In this document: positions 1 through 5,783 of the stretch, one piece after another
Numbering within the stretch: position 1 is the stretch's first letter
Layout of the letters: the number at the start of each line of letters is the position of its first letter
DNA from: CAYJFK01 sp964369475
GTDB taxonomy: Bacteria; Bacillota; Clostridia; Oscillospirales; Feifaniaceae
Reading direction: 5' to 3'
DNA: 7,106 bases
NCBI GenBank assembly: GCA_964369475.1
Contig: CAYJFK010000090.1
Span: forward strand, 1-7,106
Translations under genes and position numbers: made by a program
The notes under the pieces: generated by a model
Told to the model about the DNA's origin: nothing
What the model saw: the letters and a program-made list of their open reading frames with translations, nothing else
Databases searched by the model: none

Positions 1-353
1 GCACCGAGAACGGCGCAGTTTGTTGTGATTAGCGGTAGGAAGATGCCGAGCGACTGATAAAGTGCCGGCATGATCTTGCGAAGTGCCATTTCTACAAACT
101 GTACGAGCGTTGCGATGACAAGGATAAATGCGACTGTCTGCATGTATTCGATTTCGAACTCCACAAGCAGAATGTTTACAAGGTATGTTATTGCGGAGGA
201 TAGCGTCATTGTGAAAATAACGGCCATACCCATACCGAGTGCTGTATCTGTCTTCTTGGAAACGCCGAGGAATGGGCAAATTCCGAGGAAACGAGAGAAA
301 ATGTAGTTTTCGATAAGAATTGCGTTAATAGCAATTATAAATAACTCAGCCAT
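1..353 (-). CDS. rnfA: RnfA, electron transport complex membrane subunit (partial, C-terminus cut by window edge)
   Basis: Integral membrane subunit of the Rnf ferredoxin:NAD+ oxidoreductase. The first 117 residues are present, out of roughly 190 usual for the family; the 3' part lies outside the window. The protein starts MAELFIIAINAILIENYIFS and is almost entirely hydrophobic helices. It has the family signatures LGICPFLG (Cys26) and TTNCAVLG (Cys113). In RnfA/RnfE pairs these two cysteines per subunit are known to hold an intramembrane [2Fe-2S] cluster at the subunit interface. The ATG lies inside the end of rnfE (8-base overlap), and a GGAGG site within rnfE precedes it by about 6 bases, so translation is probably coupled. 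It resembles RnfE, as expected for these paralogues. NqrE is the alternative name in Nqr complexes, but the neighbouring iron-sulfur RnfC argues for Rnf. Confidence 0.95.
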   Translation of the reverse strand, partial: MAELFIIAINAILIENYIFSRFLGICPFLGVSKKTDTALGMGMAVIFTMTLSSAITYLVNILLVEFEIEYMQTVAFILVIATLVQFVEMALRKIMPALYQSLGIFLPLITTNCAVLG

Positions 354-972
354 TTGTTGCCTCCTTCTTCTGCTTGCTGCGGTCTGTTAGGTACTGCACA
401 GCAGCTATAACCACGCCGAGGCAAAGGAAGCCGCCAGCCGGTGTTACAAGCATTGCGGCAGGCTTGAAGCCCTCTATTAGAGTAATTCCAAACCATGTGC
501 CAGCGCCGAGTATTTCACGCACAGAGGCGAGAAGAACAAGTGCAAATGTAAATCCAAGACCCATTGCAAATCCGTCTACCGCAGAGCGGAACACATTGTT
601 TTTGCTTGCATAAGCTTCTGCTCTTGCAAGGATAATGCAGTTAACAACTATAAGCGGTATAAACAGTCCGAGCGACTGGGAGATCGACTGGAAGTATGCC
701 TGTAAAATAAGGTCTACGCATGTAACAAAGCCTGCAATAACAACGATGTAGGAAGCTATGCGAACTTTGTCGGGGATTATTTTTCTTAGAAGCGATATAA
801 CAATGTTACTCGCTATAAGAACAGCCGTTGCAGCGACGCCCATGCCAAGCCCATTCTCGACCGAGGTCGATGTGGCAAGGGTGGGGCACATGCCGAGTAG
901 CTGAACAAAAACAGGGTTTTGCGCTACAAGACCATCTGCTATTTGCGCAAAAACGCTTTGATTTTTACTCAT
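346..972 (-). CDS. rnfE: RnfE, electron transport complex membrane subunit
   Basis: Membrane subunit of the Rnf complex, paired with RnfA around an intramembrane iron-sulfur cluster. It has 208 residues, normal for the family. After a short cytosolic N-terminus, about six hydrophobic segments follow. The paired signatures are LGMCPTLA (Cys29) and VVNCIILAR (Cys112), equivalent to Cys26 and Cys113 of the adjacent RnfA. The motif ARAEAYASKN (residues 116-125) and the segment VREILGAGTWFG (151-162) are typical of RnfE/NqrD. The C-terminus is a short lysine-rich tail. The start is preceded by a GGGAGGGAG site about 6 bases upstream and lies 15 bases after the rnfG stop. Its stop overlaps the rnfA start by 8 bases. 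Nothing is missing or broken. Confidence 0.96.
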   Translation of the reverse strand: MSKNQSVFAQIADGLVAQNPVFVQLLGMCPTLATSTSVENGLGMGVAATAVLIASNIVISLLRKIIPDKVRIASYIVVIAGFVTCVDLILQAYFQSISQSLGLFIPLIVVNCIILARAEAYASKNNVFRSAVDGFAMGLGFTFALVLLASVREILGAGTWFGITLIEGFKPAAMLVTPAGGFLCLGVVIAAVQYLTDRSKQKKEATNG

Positions 973-987
973 TATTTTCTCCCTCCC

Positions 988-1515
988 TTAAGACATCGGC
1001 ACGAGCTGACCTAAGGCCGCAAGTGCATCGTTTGCCGCTCCGAGTGCGGCAGATGAGCTGACAGTAGCGCCTGCAAGTGTGTCTACACCGCTAAAGTCCG
1101 TTAGTCCCATTAGCATACCCCAGAATTCCTCGTCGGCAATTCTTGTTCCTATGCCCGAGGTCTCTGTGCTTGCAAGTACCTTGTATCCGACAACAGCGCC
1201 TGTGCTGTCAAATCCGAATGCAAGTTCGATTGGGCCTGCAAAACCTGTTGGTGTTGCAAGTACGATTTTGCCTATTTCAGCACCCGATGCATCGTATGCT
1301 ATAAAGCCGCCGACTACCGTTGTGCCTGCCGGTACTTCTGCCTCTGCAAATGTTGCATCGGGGAAGAAGTCTGCAAAAGCTGCCGTTTGTGCCGCCGCTT
1401 TGTTTGCCGCAATAACAGGGGCTGTCATCTCGTTTACAAAGCCAAGTGTACCGGCTGTAATGAATGTTACAAGACCGAGCACCAAGACTAAATTAAAGAG
1501 TCCTTCTTTTTTCAT
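988..1515 (-). CDS. rnfG: RnfG, FMN-carrying electron transport subunit
   Basis: Extracytosolic flavoprotein subunit of Rnf, held by one N-terminal membrane helix (about residues 6-28). It has 175 residues, at the short end for RnfG, and is unusually rich in alanine. The soluble part is an FMN_bind domain: GFAGPIEL (91-98) and ETSGIGTRI (118-126) match the conserved strands and the ETPGLG-like turn of the family. DTLAGAT (145-151) matches the Dxx(s/t)GAT signature recognised by the ApbE flavin transferase, which predicts covalent FMN on Thr151 through a phosphoester bond. An alanine replaces the usual Ser/Thr four residues after the Asp. The start codon overlaps the rnfD stop in an ATGA arrangement, with GGGGAGG about 7 bases upstream. 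No apbE gene is visible in the window, so the enzyme must be encoded elsewhere. Confidence 0.95.
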   Translation of the reverse strand: MKKEGLFNLVLVLGLVTFITAGTLGFVNEMTAPVIAANKAAAQTAAFADFFPDATFAEAEVPAGTTVVGGFIAYDASGAEIGKIVLATPTGFAGPIELAFGFDSTGAVVGYKVLASTETSGIGTRIADEEFWGMLMGLTDFSGVDTLAGATVSSSAALGAANDALAALGQLVPMS

Positions 1516-2492
1516 GCCGATACCTCCCCACCGAATGTCTTGGGTTCTGTTGCTTTATCTATGAACCAAACAAGAGTATTCATTATTAGTATCGAGAAGG
1601 AAACGCCCTCTGCATAGCTGCCGAATTTTCTTATAAACATTGTTATAAGTCCGCAACCGATACCATAGATTAGACGACCCTTATTTGTTAGGGGCGATGT
1701 GGCATAGTCTGTCGCCATGAAGAATGCGCCGAGGAATAGGCCTCCGCCGAATACGTTGTAGAAAACGCTCATCTCCATTGCAAGGGCGCCCGGGAATATT
1801 GCCGAAATTACCGCTACCGTTAGGATAAATGCAGCAGGTGTTTGCCATGTAATGACCTTGCGGACGATTAGATAGAGACCGCCTGCCATAAGTAGAATAG
1901 CCGAAGTTTCGCCAAGGCTACCTGCACGTGCGCCTAAGATCTGGTTCATCATGTTTGCACCGCGATTCATTGTCATCGGGAGTACGCCTGCTTTAATGTC
2001 GGCAAGAGGTGTAACTGCCGCAACTACATCGGGGTTTACCCATGCCGCAGGATTAAGTACGGGCTTTACCCATGCTGTCATCTCGGCTGCCCACGATGCG
2101 CCAAGGAAGGCACGGGCTGCAAGGGCCGGGTTCATTACGTTTTGGCCAATTCCGCCAAAAAGCATTTTTACAATGATAATTGCAAAGAATGCACCTACTA
2201 CGGGGATCCATAGAGGAGCCGCAACAGGTAGGTTGTAGGCAAGAAGTATGCCCGTTACAACGGCAGAAAGATCCATCGTTGTGGAATTTTTCTTAACAAG
2301 CTTGCAAAAGAATGTTTCGAAAATAATGCAAGATGCAACGCTTATCGCAACCATAACGAGGGCACGTAAGCCAAAGATGTACGCAGCACCTGCAAGTGCA
2401 GGCAAAAGCGCTATAATAACATCCCTCATTATCGTGCGTGTCGACTCCCCACCAAGCATGTGAGGGGAGGACGTAACTAAATATGTGTTCAT
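1512..2492 (-). CDS. rnfD: RnfD, flavin-binding membrane subunit
   Basis: Large integral membrane subunit of Rnf, homologous to NqrB, normally carrying covalent FMN and thought to contribute to ion translocation. It has 326 residues with roughly ten hydrophobic segments, normal length. Conserved blocks include SSPHMLGGESTRTIM (8-22), GGIGQNVMNPALAARAFLG (113-131), GSLGETSA (191-198), FMATDYATSPL (258-268) and the EGVSFSILIMN segment near the C-terminus. The expected flavinylation site reads DVVAAVTPL (155-163), so Thr161 is the candidate acceptor. The residues before it depart from the usual GAT: Ala-Val-Thr instead of Gly-Ala-Thr. The gene begins 17 bases after rnfC and overlaps rnfG by 4 bases. 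A GGGGG run about 12 bases upstream is its probable, rather distant, ribosome binding site. Confidence 0.96.
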   Translation of the reverse strand: MNTYLVTSSPHMLGGESTRTIMRDVIIALLPALAGAAYIFGLRALVMVAISVASCIIFETFFCKLVKKNSTTMDLSAVVTGILLAYNLPVAAPLWIPVVGAFFAIIIVKMLFGGIGQNVMNPALAARAFLGASWAAEMTAWVKPVLNPAAWVNPDVVAAVTPLADIKAGVLPMTMNRGANMMNQILGARAGSLGETSAILLMAGGLYLIVRKVITWQTPAAFILTVAVISAIFPGALAMEMSVFYNVFGGGLFLGAFFMATDYATSPLTNKGRLIYGIGCGLITMFIRKFGSYAEGVSFSILIMNTLVWFIDKATEPKTFGGEVSA

Positions 2493-2509
2493 TCTTTAAA
2501 ATTTCCCCC

Positions 2510-3847
2510 TTACTTCTTGGCGGCAGCCGCTCTGCGTGCTTCGTTTATACGCAGTTTGGAAAGCCTGAATTTTTGTGTTAGCGGTATTCTTGCAGGACAT
2601 GCGAATGTGCAAGAGCCGCATTCCATGCAGTTCATAATGTTGCGCTTTTCAAGCTCCTCTAAGTCGCCCGAATCGGAGAACATGTTGAGGTAGCATGGAA
2701 TTAGCCTTGTTGGGCATGTGCGCATACATTTGCCGCAACGGATACAGCTCGTTGTGGGAGGTGGTGTGCCTTCCTCTTTGGAGAGTACAAGTATGCCCGA
2801 TGTCGTCTTTATGATGGGCACTTCTGTTGTATACTGAGCTTGTCCCATCATGGGACCGCCCATTATGATCTTGCCGGCTTCTTCCTTTAGACCTGCGCAG
2901 TGATCTATTGCATGTTGGAAGGTCGTGCCTATACGGCACAGAAGAACCTTTGGCTCGCTTACAATGCTACCTGTAACAGTTACAACACGCTCGTAAGAAG
3001 GTGTGCCGAACTTCCAAACACGGTATAGAGCTCCGCAAGAGTCTACATTGGAAACGACCGCACCGACTTCGATGGGCAATTTGCCAAGAGGCACTTCAAG
3101 GCCTGTTACCGCTTGGATAATTTGCTTTTCACTGCCTTGCGGATACTTTGTTTCAAGCACTGCAATGGCAACGTCGCTCGCCCCTGCGATGTAATCTTGG
3201 AGAGCCTTGATTGCATCTTGCTTGTTGTCTTCAACGCAGATCGTGACATTCTCGAGCCCTAAGGACTTCATCATGATTCTTGCGCCTTCGACTACCTGCT
3301 CGGGACGTTCGAGCATTATCCTATGGTCGGACGACAAATAGGGCTCGCACTCGGCACCGTTAATAAGAAGGTGCTTTGCCTTGCCCGTTTGAACCGAGGA
3401 GGATATTTTACAGTATAGCGGAAAGCCTGCTCCGCCCATGCCGACAATACCCGCATCTCTTGCCATAGCGACAATATCGTCGCTCGTTAGATCTGCCATT
3501 GCCTTGGGGTGAGGCTTTATAGAGGGATCTATCGTGTCGAGCCCGTCGTTTTCAATAACGATACATGTCGACTTGTCCCCATTTGGATGAAAATAAGGCT
3601 CGATAGCCGTTACCTTGCCCGATACAGACGAATGTACAGGCGAAGTTAGAGCGGCACTGCTGTCCGCTATTTTTGTGCCGACACATACGGCATCGCCGAC
3701 AGCCACAATGGGCTCCGCAGGCGCTCCTCTATGTTGAGAAAGAGGAAAATAAAGTTTTTCCGGCGGGGGGAGAAGTTCGATAGCTTTAGAGTTTGTAAAA
3801 CCCTTATTATAAGCAGGATGAATTCCCCCCTTAAATGTTGAGGCCAT
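2510..3847 (-). CDS. rnfC: RnfC, iron-sulfur and flavin subunit, NAD-side electron input
   Basis: Peripheral cytosolic subunit of Rnf that carries FMN and two [4Fe-4S] clusters and exchanges electrons with NAD(H), as in the NuoF-like fold. It has 445 residues. The N-terminal part starts with FKGGIHP (5-11), followed by a biotinyl/lipoyl-like beta region (about 40-100). The NADH/FMN-binding signature GMGGAGFP is at 136-143, NGAECEPY at 163-170 and KYPQGSEKQII at 234-244. Two ferredoxin-type motifs lie near the C-terminus: Cys368, 371, 374, 378 and Cys407, 410, 413, 417. The tail is short, lysine- and alanine-rich, without the long repeats of some proteobacterial RnfC. First gene of the operon; the ATG is preceded by AAAGGAG at 3859-3865 (11-base spacing) and by a promoter candidate at 3884-3912. 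Confidence 0.97.
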   Translation of the reverse strand: MASTFKGGIHPAYNKGFTNSKAIELLPPPEKLYFPLSQHRGAPAEPIVAVGDAVCVGTKIADSSAALTSPVHSSVSGKVTAIEPYFHPNGDKSTCIVIENDGLDTIDPSIKPHPKAMADLTSDDIVAMARDAGIVGMGGAGFPLYCKISSSVQTGKAKHLLINGAECEPYLSSDHRIMLERPEQVVEGARIMMKSLGLENVTICVEDNKQDAIKALQDYIAGASDVAIAVLETKYPQGSEKQIIQAVTGLEVPLGKLPIEVGAVVSNVDSCGALYRVWKFGTPSYERVVTVTGSIVSEPKVLLCRIGTTFQHAIDHCAGLKEEAGKIIMGGPMMGQAQYTTEVPIIKTTSGILVLSKEEGTPPPTTSCIRCGKCMRTCPTRLIPCYLNMFSDSGDLEELEKRNIMNCMECGSCTFACPARIPLTQKFRLSKLRINEARRAAAAKK

Positions 3848-3858
3848 TAGTTACTTAG

Positions 3859-3865
3859 CTCCTTT
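3859..3865 (-). promoter_or_regulatory. Ribosome binding site of rnfC
   Basis: Minus-strand AAAGGAG lies 11 bases before the rnfC ATG. It supports the ATG at 3847 as the start, and there is no other good start nearby. Confidence 0.75.
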
Positions 3866-3883
3866 CAAAAATACGCTATTACT

Positions 3884-3912
3884 ATAATATATTAACTTTG
3901 TCAAAAAATCAA
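3884..3912 (-). promoter_or_regulatory. Candidate sigma-A-type promoter of the rnfCDGEA operon
   Basis: Read on the minus strand, TTGATT (3907-3912) and TATTAT (3884-3889) are separated by 17 bases in AT-rich DNA. Transcription would start near 3877, giving a leader of about 30 bases that still contains the rnfC ribosome binding site. A perfect TTGACA also occurs on the minus strand at 3899-3904, but the hexamer 17 bases downstream of it (TAATAG) is poor, so the first pairing is preferred. No operator or riboswitch was recognised between the promoter and rnfC. Confidence 0.55.
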
Positions 3913-4074
3913 CGGTTAATTCATTATTATTTTCACAAATTTTTATTTCTTTTTTAGTGCAGTTATTTTTATAGTAAATACAATTATACTATTCACTCGA
4001 GATGCTATTCGATAATTATTTTCGTCTATATCTAATAATCTTTTCAATAATTTTGTTTTTTATGCATTTTACAG

Positions 4075-4103
4075 GTGACAAACGCCATTTTTAATGTTAT
4101 AAT
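4075..4103 (+). promoter_or_regulatory. Extended -10 promoter of the small basic protein-mtnN-ybaK operon
   Basis: GTGACA (4075-4080, five of six matches to the -35 consensus), a 17-base spacer, then a perfect TATAAT (4098-4103) preceded by TG at 4095-4096, forming an extended -10 element. Transcription should start close to 4110. This places the start codon of the downstream gene at 4132. An in-frame GTG at 4075 would fall inside the -35 element and cannot be the start if this promoter is used. Confidence 0.75.
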
Positions 4104-4116
4104 TGTAGTAATTATG

Positions 4117-4123
4117 AAAGGAG
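4117..4123 (+). promoter_or_regulatory. Ribosome binding site that fixes the start of the small basic protein
   Basis: AAAGGAG followed by an 8-base gap to GTG at 4132. This is ideal spacing, and it decides for the GTG over the in-frame ATG at 4114, which would be nearly leaderless from the predicted transcription start. Confidence 0.8.
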
Positions 4124-4131
4124 TGAATCCC

Positions 4132-4389
4132 GTGAAAACAAGAAAAATCGAACTTGCAGGTTGCAAACTAGTTCTAAAAAAGGGGCAAATGCCAAAGCTT
4201 AAAGTCCCAAGAAGTCAGAGAAAAAAAATCTCCCGCTTTGTAGATGGCGGGGTCGTCCTTGCAGGTAAGGGCGTTTCTATGGTCGGAGATGGCGTTAAGA
4301 AGATGTCTAAAGAAATGCCGACATACAAGCGCACTCTTAAAAAGGCAGGCAAAAAGTTATCTAAAAATGTAAAGAAGAGGCTGAAGTAA
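4132..4389 (+). CDS. Small, highly basic protein of unknown function with glycine-valine heptads
   Basis: I do not recognise a family. From the GTG start the protein has 85 residues, 22 Lys and 6 Arg against only 4 acidic residues, so its net charge is about +24. It has three zones. The N-terminal zone (1-35) is basic with hydrophobic patches, one Cys11, and a PRSQRKK stretch. The middle (38-58) consists of three consecutive heptads, DGGVVLA, GKGVSMV and GDGVKKM, each with Gly-Val at the third and fourth places. The C-terminal zone (59-85) is almost pure Lys/Arg/Leu. There is no signal peptide. This suggests binding to nucleic acid, ribosome or an acidic membrane surface, but that is inference only. 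It is the first gene after a strong promoter and lies 4 bases before mtnN, so the two are co-transcribed. A strong ribosome binding site and codon use like the neighbours argue that it is real. Confidence 0.75.
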   Translation: MKTRKIELAGCKLVLKKGQMPKLKVPRSQRKKISRFVDGGVVLAGKGVSMVGDGVKKMSKEMPTYKRTLKKAGKKLSKNVKKRLK

Positions 4390-4393
4390 ATTT

Positions 4394-5095
4394 ATGAGAT
4401 GTGCAATTTTAGGTGCAATGAAAGAGGAAGTCGAGAGCTTAATTTCGGCCATGAAGGTCGAGGAGACCGTTAAAAAAGCAGGCAGAACTTTTTATGTAGG
4501 CGAAATGTCGGGCTGTCCTGTTGTTGTCGTACAGTGTGGTGTGGGCAAGGTCGCAGCGGCAGGGACTGCTCAGATAGTTATAAGCGAGTTTGGCGCAACC
4601 CATGTTTTTAACACAGGGCTTGCAGGAGGTTTAAAAAAGGGCATTAAGGTCGGCGACATTGTTCTTTCAGAGAGAACAGAGTATTTCGACGTTACACCAA
4701 AATCGGTACTTGTTAACAACTTTCCGAATGATGGCGAATACGATGCCGACAAAGAACTTCTTGACCTTGCAAAAAAAGCGGTCGCCGAGCTGTCGCTTGC
4801 TGACATAACACATACAGGGCTTGTTACAACGGGCGATGCCTTTATAACCGAAAGCGAAGAAAAGAAAAGACTGCTTGCCAAGACGACAGGTTTTTGCAAC
4901 GACATGGAGGGCGGCGCAATAGCGCAGATTTGTTTTGATAACGAAGTGCCCTTTTTAATAGTCCGCATTATCTCCGACCTTGCAGACGACGAGGCGGAGG
5001 ATGTCTATTTCGACTTCAAGTACAAAGCACCTAAACTATGCAACGATGTTGTAATCAAGATGATGTCTTATCTTGCGGAGGGGCTAAATGTCTAA
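4394..5095 (+). CDS. mtnN: 5'-methylthioadenosine/S-adenosylhomocysteine nucleosidase
   Basis: Cytosolic N-glycosidase of the PNP/UDP phosphorylase superfamily. The family hydrolyses methylthioadenosine and S-adenosylhomocysteine to adenine and a thioribose product, recycling methionine and clearing by-products of SAM-dependent enzymes. It has 233 residues, close to the E. coli enzyme. Visible features: the N-terminal GAMKEEV with catalytic Glu12, GVGKVAAAGTAQ (49-60), TTGDAFI (145-151), DMEGGAIAQIC with Met171 and Glu172 in the substrate pocket, and RIISDLAD with Arg191 and catalytic Asp195. The loop usually reading NTGSAGGL reads NTGLAGGL, placing Leu76 where the E. coli enzyme has Ser76. 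The gene sits 4 bases after the basic protein and overlaps the next gene by 8 bases. Its own ribosome binding site is weak (AGAGG at 4376-4380), so translational coupling is likely. Another PNP_UDP_1 nucleosidase specificity remains possible. Confidence 0.88.
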   Translation: MRCAILGAMKEEVESLISAMKVEETVKKAGRTFYVGEMSGCPVVVVQCGVGKVAAAGTAQIVISEFGATHVFNTGLAGGLKKGIKVGDIVLSERTEYFDVTPKSVLVNNFPNDGEYDADKELLDLAKKAVAELSLADITHTGLVTTGDAFITESEEKKRLLAKTTGFCNDMEGGAIAQICFDNEVPFLIVRIISDLADDEAEDVYFDFKYKAPKLCNDVVIKMMSYLAEGLNV

Positions 5096-5558
5096 AGAGG
5101 CGGTAAAGTCACATCTTGCCATGTACGGGTTCGAGGGCAACATTCTCGAATTTGACGAGGATGCAACGGCCACGGTCGAGCTTGCGGCACAGGCAATAGG
5201 TTGCGAAACGGGCAGAATTGCCAAGACCATGTCGCTCATGACAAAGGCAGGTGCAATTGTCATTGTGCTAATGGGGGACGCAAAGCTTGACAATCGGAAA
5301 TACAAGGACACATTTTTGGAAAAATCACGCTTTTTAAGGGGCGAGGAGGTAATGGAGCATACAGGCCACCCCATAGGTGGAGTCTGCCCCTTTGCATTAA
5401 AAGAGGGCTGTCGTGTTTATTTAGACGAGAGTTTAAAGAAGTACGAGTATGTCTACCCTGCGGCAGGTGCGCCTAACAACTCGGTAAGGCTGACACTTGC
5501 AGAGCTCGAACTTGCAACTGGCGGCAGTTGGGTCGATATAGCCAAGATCCCCGAATAG
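5088..5558 (+). CDS. YbaK/EbsC-family aminoacyl-tRNA deacylase-like protein
   Basis: A 156-residue single-domain YbaK/EbsC protein; the family removes wrongly attached amino acids from tRNA in trans (Cys-tRNAPro for YbaK, Ala-tRNAPro for the ProX type). The family core is visible: QAIGCETGRIAKTMSL (35-50), with Lys46 at the position of the conserved catalytic lysine; GHPIGGVCPFAL (93-104), the Gly-Gly-Val-x-Pro loop; and the C-terminal GAPNNSVRLTLAEL (127-140). Which tRNA it edits cannot be read from the sequence. The ATG overlaps the end of mtnN by 8 bases and has GGAGGGG at 5077-5083 in front, so the start is secure. Last gene of the operon; a terminator follows 13 bases after the stop. Some members of this fold are only annotated as DNA-binding or hypothetical proteins. 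Confidence 0.88.
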   Translation: MSKEAVKSHLAMYGFEGNILEFDEDATATVELAAQAIGCETGRIAKTMSLMTKAGAIVIVLMGDAKLDNRKYKDTFLEKSRFLRGEEVMEHTGHPIGGVCPFALKEGCRVYLDESLKKYEYVYPAAGAPNNSVRLTLAELELATGGSWVDIAKIPE

Positions 5559-5571
5559 TAAAGTTAATATT

Positions 5572-5621
5572 AAAAAAGAGCTGATGTAGTTGGAATTTAC
5601 CAATAGATCAGCTCTTTTTTT
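5572..5621 (+). terminator. Intrinsic terminator after the mtnN-ybaK operon
   Basis: A 14-bp perfect stem pairs 5572-5585 with 5607-5620. It encloses a 21-base loop with a further TTGG/CCAA pairing, and the right arm ends in a seven-base T-run. The A-run at the base of the left arm gives a T-run on the other strand, so it could work in both directions. No leftward gene is seen to the right of it within the window. Confidence 0.9.
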
Positions 5622-5647
5622 GTATAATATATTTTTAAAATACCCTA

Positions 5648-5676
5648 TTGACATATTTTGTTTATACGTGTATGAT
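5648..5676 (+). promoter_or_regulatory. Promoter of the LysM/FMN-motif gene
   Basis: TTGACA (5648-5653, perfect -35), a 17-base spacer and TATGAT (5671-5676, five of six). Transcription should begin near 5683, leaving a leader of about 100 bases before the ATG at 5784. The gene therefore has its own promoter and is not part of the mtnN operon, which ends at the terminator just upstream. Confidence 0.75.
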
Positions 5677-5680
5677 GTTT

Positions 5681-5697
5681 ATAACGAAAAACGTTAT
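5681..5697 (+). repeat. Perfect inverted repeat at the predicted transcription start
   Basis: ATAACG, five A residues, CGTTAT: a 6-bp palindrome lying on or just after the predicted +1 of the LysM gene. Its position fits an operator for a repressor. A weak RNA hairpin is the alternative. Confidence 0.5.
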
Positions 5698-5702
5698 TGA
5701 TT

Positions 5703-5740
5703 ATAGTTATCGAAATTTAATATCCACTTTCGTTAACTAT
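5703..5740 (+). repeat. Long imperfect inverted repeat in the leader of the LysM gene
   Basis: ATAGTTATCGAAA (5703-5715) pairs with TTTCGTTAACTAT (5728-5740) over 13 positions with a single T-T mismatch, separated by 12 bases. It lies between the predicted transcription start and the ribosome binding site. It could fold in the mRNA as a stability or translation-control hairpin, or be a dyad operator. It has no T-run, so it is not a terminator. Confidence 0.55.
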
Positions 5741-5767
5741 GTATTTGAATATACTAAACTTATTATC

Positions 5768-5773
5768 AGGAGG
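5768..5773 (+). promoter_or_regulatory. Ribosome binding site that fixes the start of the LysM gene
   Basis: Perfect AGGAGG, 10 bases before the ATG at 5784. It rejects an in-frame ATG at 5739, which has no ribosome binding site, lies inside the inverted repeat and would spoil the signal peptide. Confidence 0.85.
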
Positions 5774-5783
5774 ACACAACATC

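Noticed and set aside
70..306. Plus-strand open frame opposite rnfA
   Set aside because: The minus strand reads as a clear RnfA with conserved cysteines; the plus frame has no family features.
1079..1564. Plus-strand open frame of 161 codons opposite rnfG
   Set aside because: Antisense shadow of the alanine-rich rnfG, which has clear family motifs; low-complexity product and no ribosome binding site.
1..3847. Nqr (Na+-translocating NADH:quinone reductase) instead of Rnf
   Set aside because: The first gene encodes RnfC with two four-cysteine iron-sulfur motifs, and the order C-D-G-E-A is that of Rnf; no NqrA or NqrF is present.
3899..3904. Perfect minus-strand TTGACA as the rnf -35 element
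   Set aside because: The hexamer 17 bases downstream is only TAATAG; TTGATT-17-TATTAT, shifted by 8 bases, is the better pair. Overlapping use cannot be excluded.
4075..4131. N-terminal extension of the small basic protein from GTG 4075 or ATG 4114
   Set aside because: The first codon is the -35 element of a strong promoter, and the ATG would be almost leaderless. AAAGGAG with 8-base spacing points to GTG 4132.
5621..5628. TATAAT at 5623-5628 as a promoter -10
   Set aside because: No acceptable -35 hexamer 16-18 bases upstream, and it lies directly on the terminator tail. The TTGACA-17-TATGAT pair downstream is far better.
5739..5783. Fifteen-residue N-terminal extension of the LysM protein
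   Set aside because: No ribosome binding site, and it overlaps an inverted repeat. The ATG at 5784 has AGGAGG and begins a clean signal peptide.
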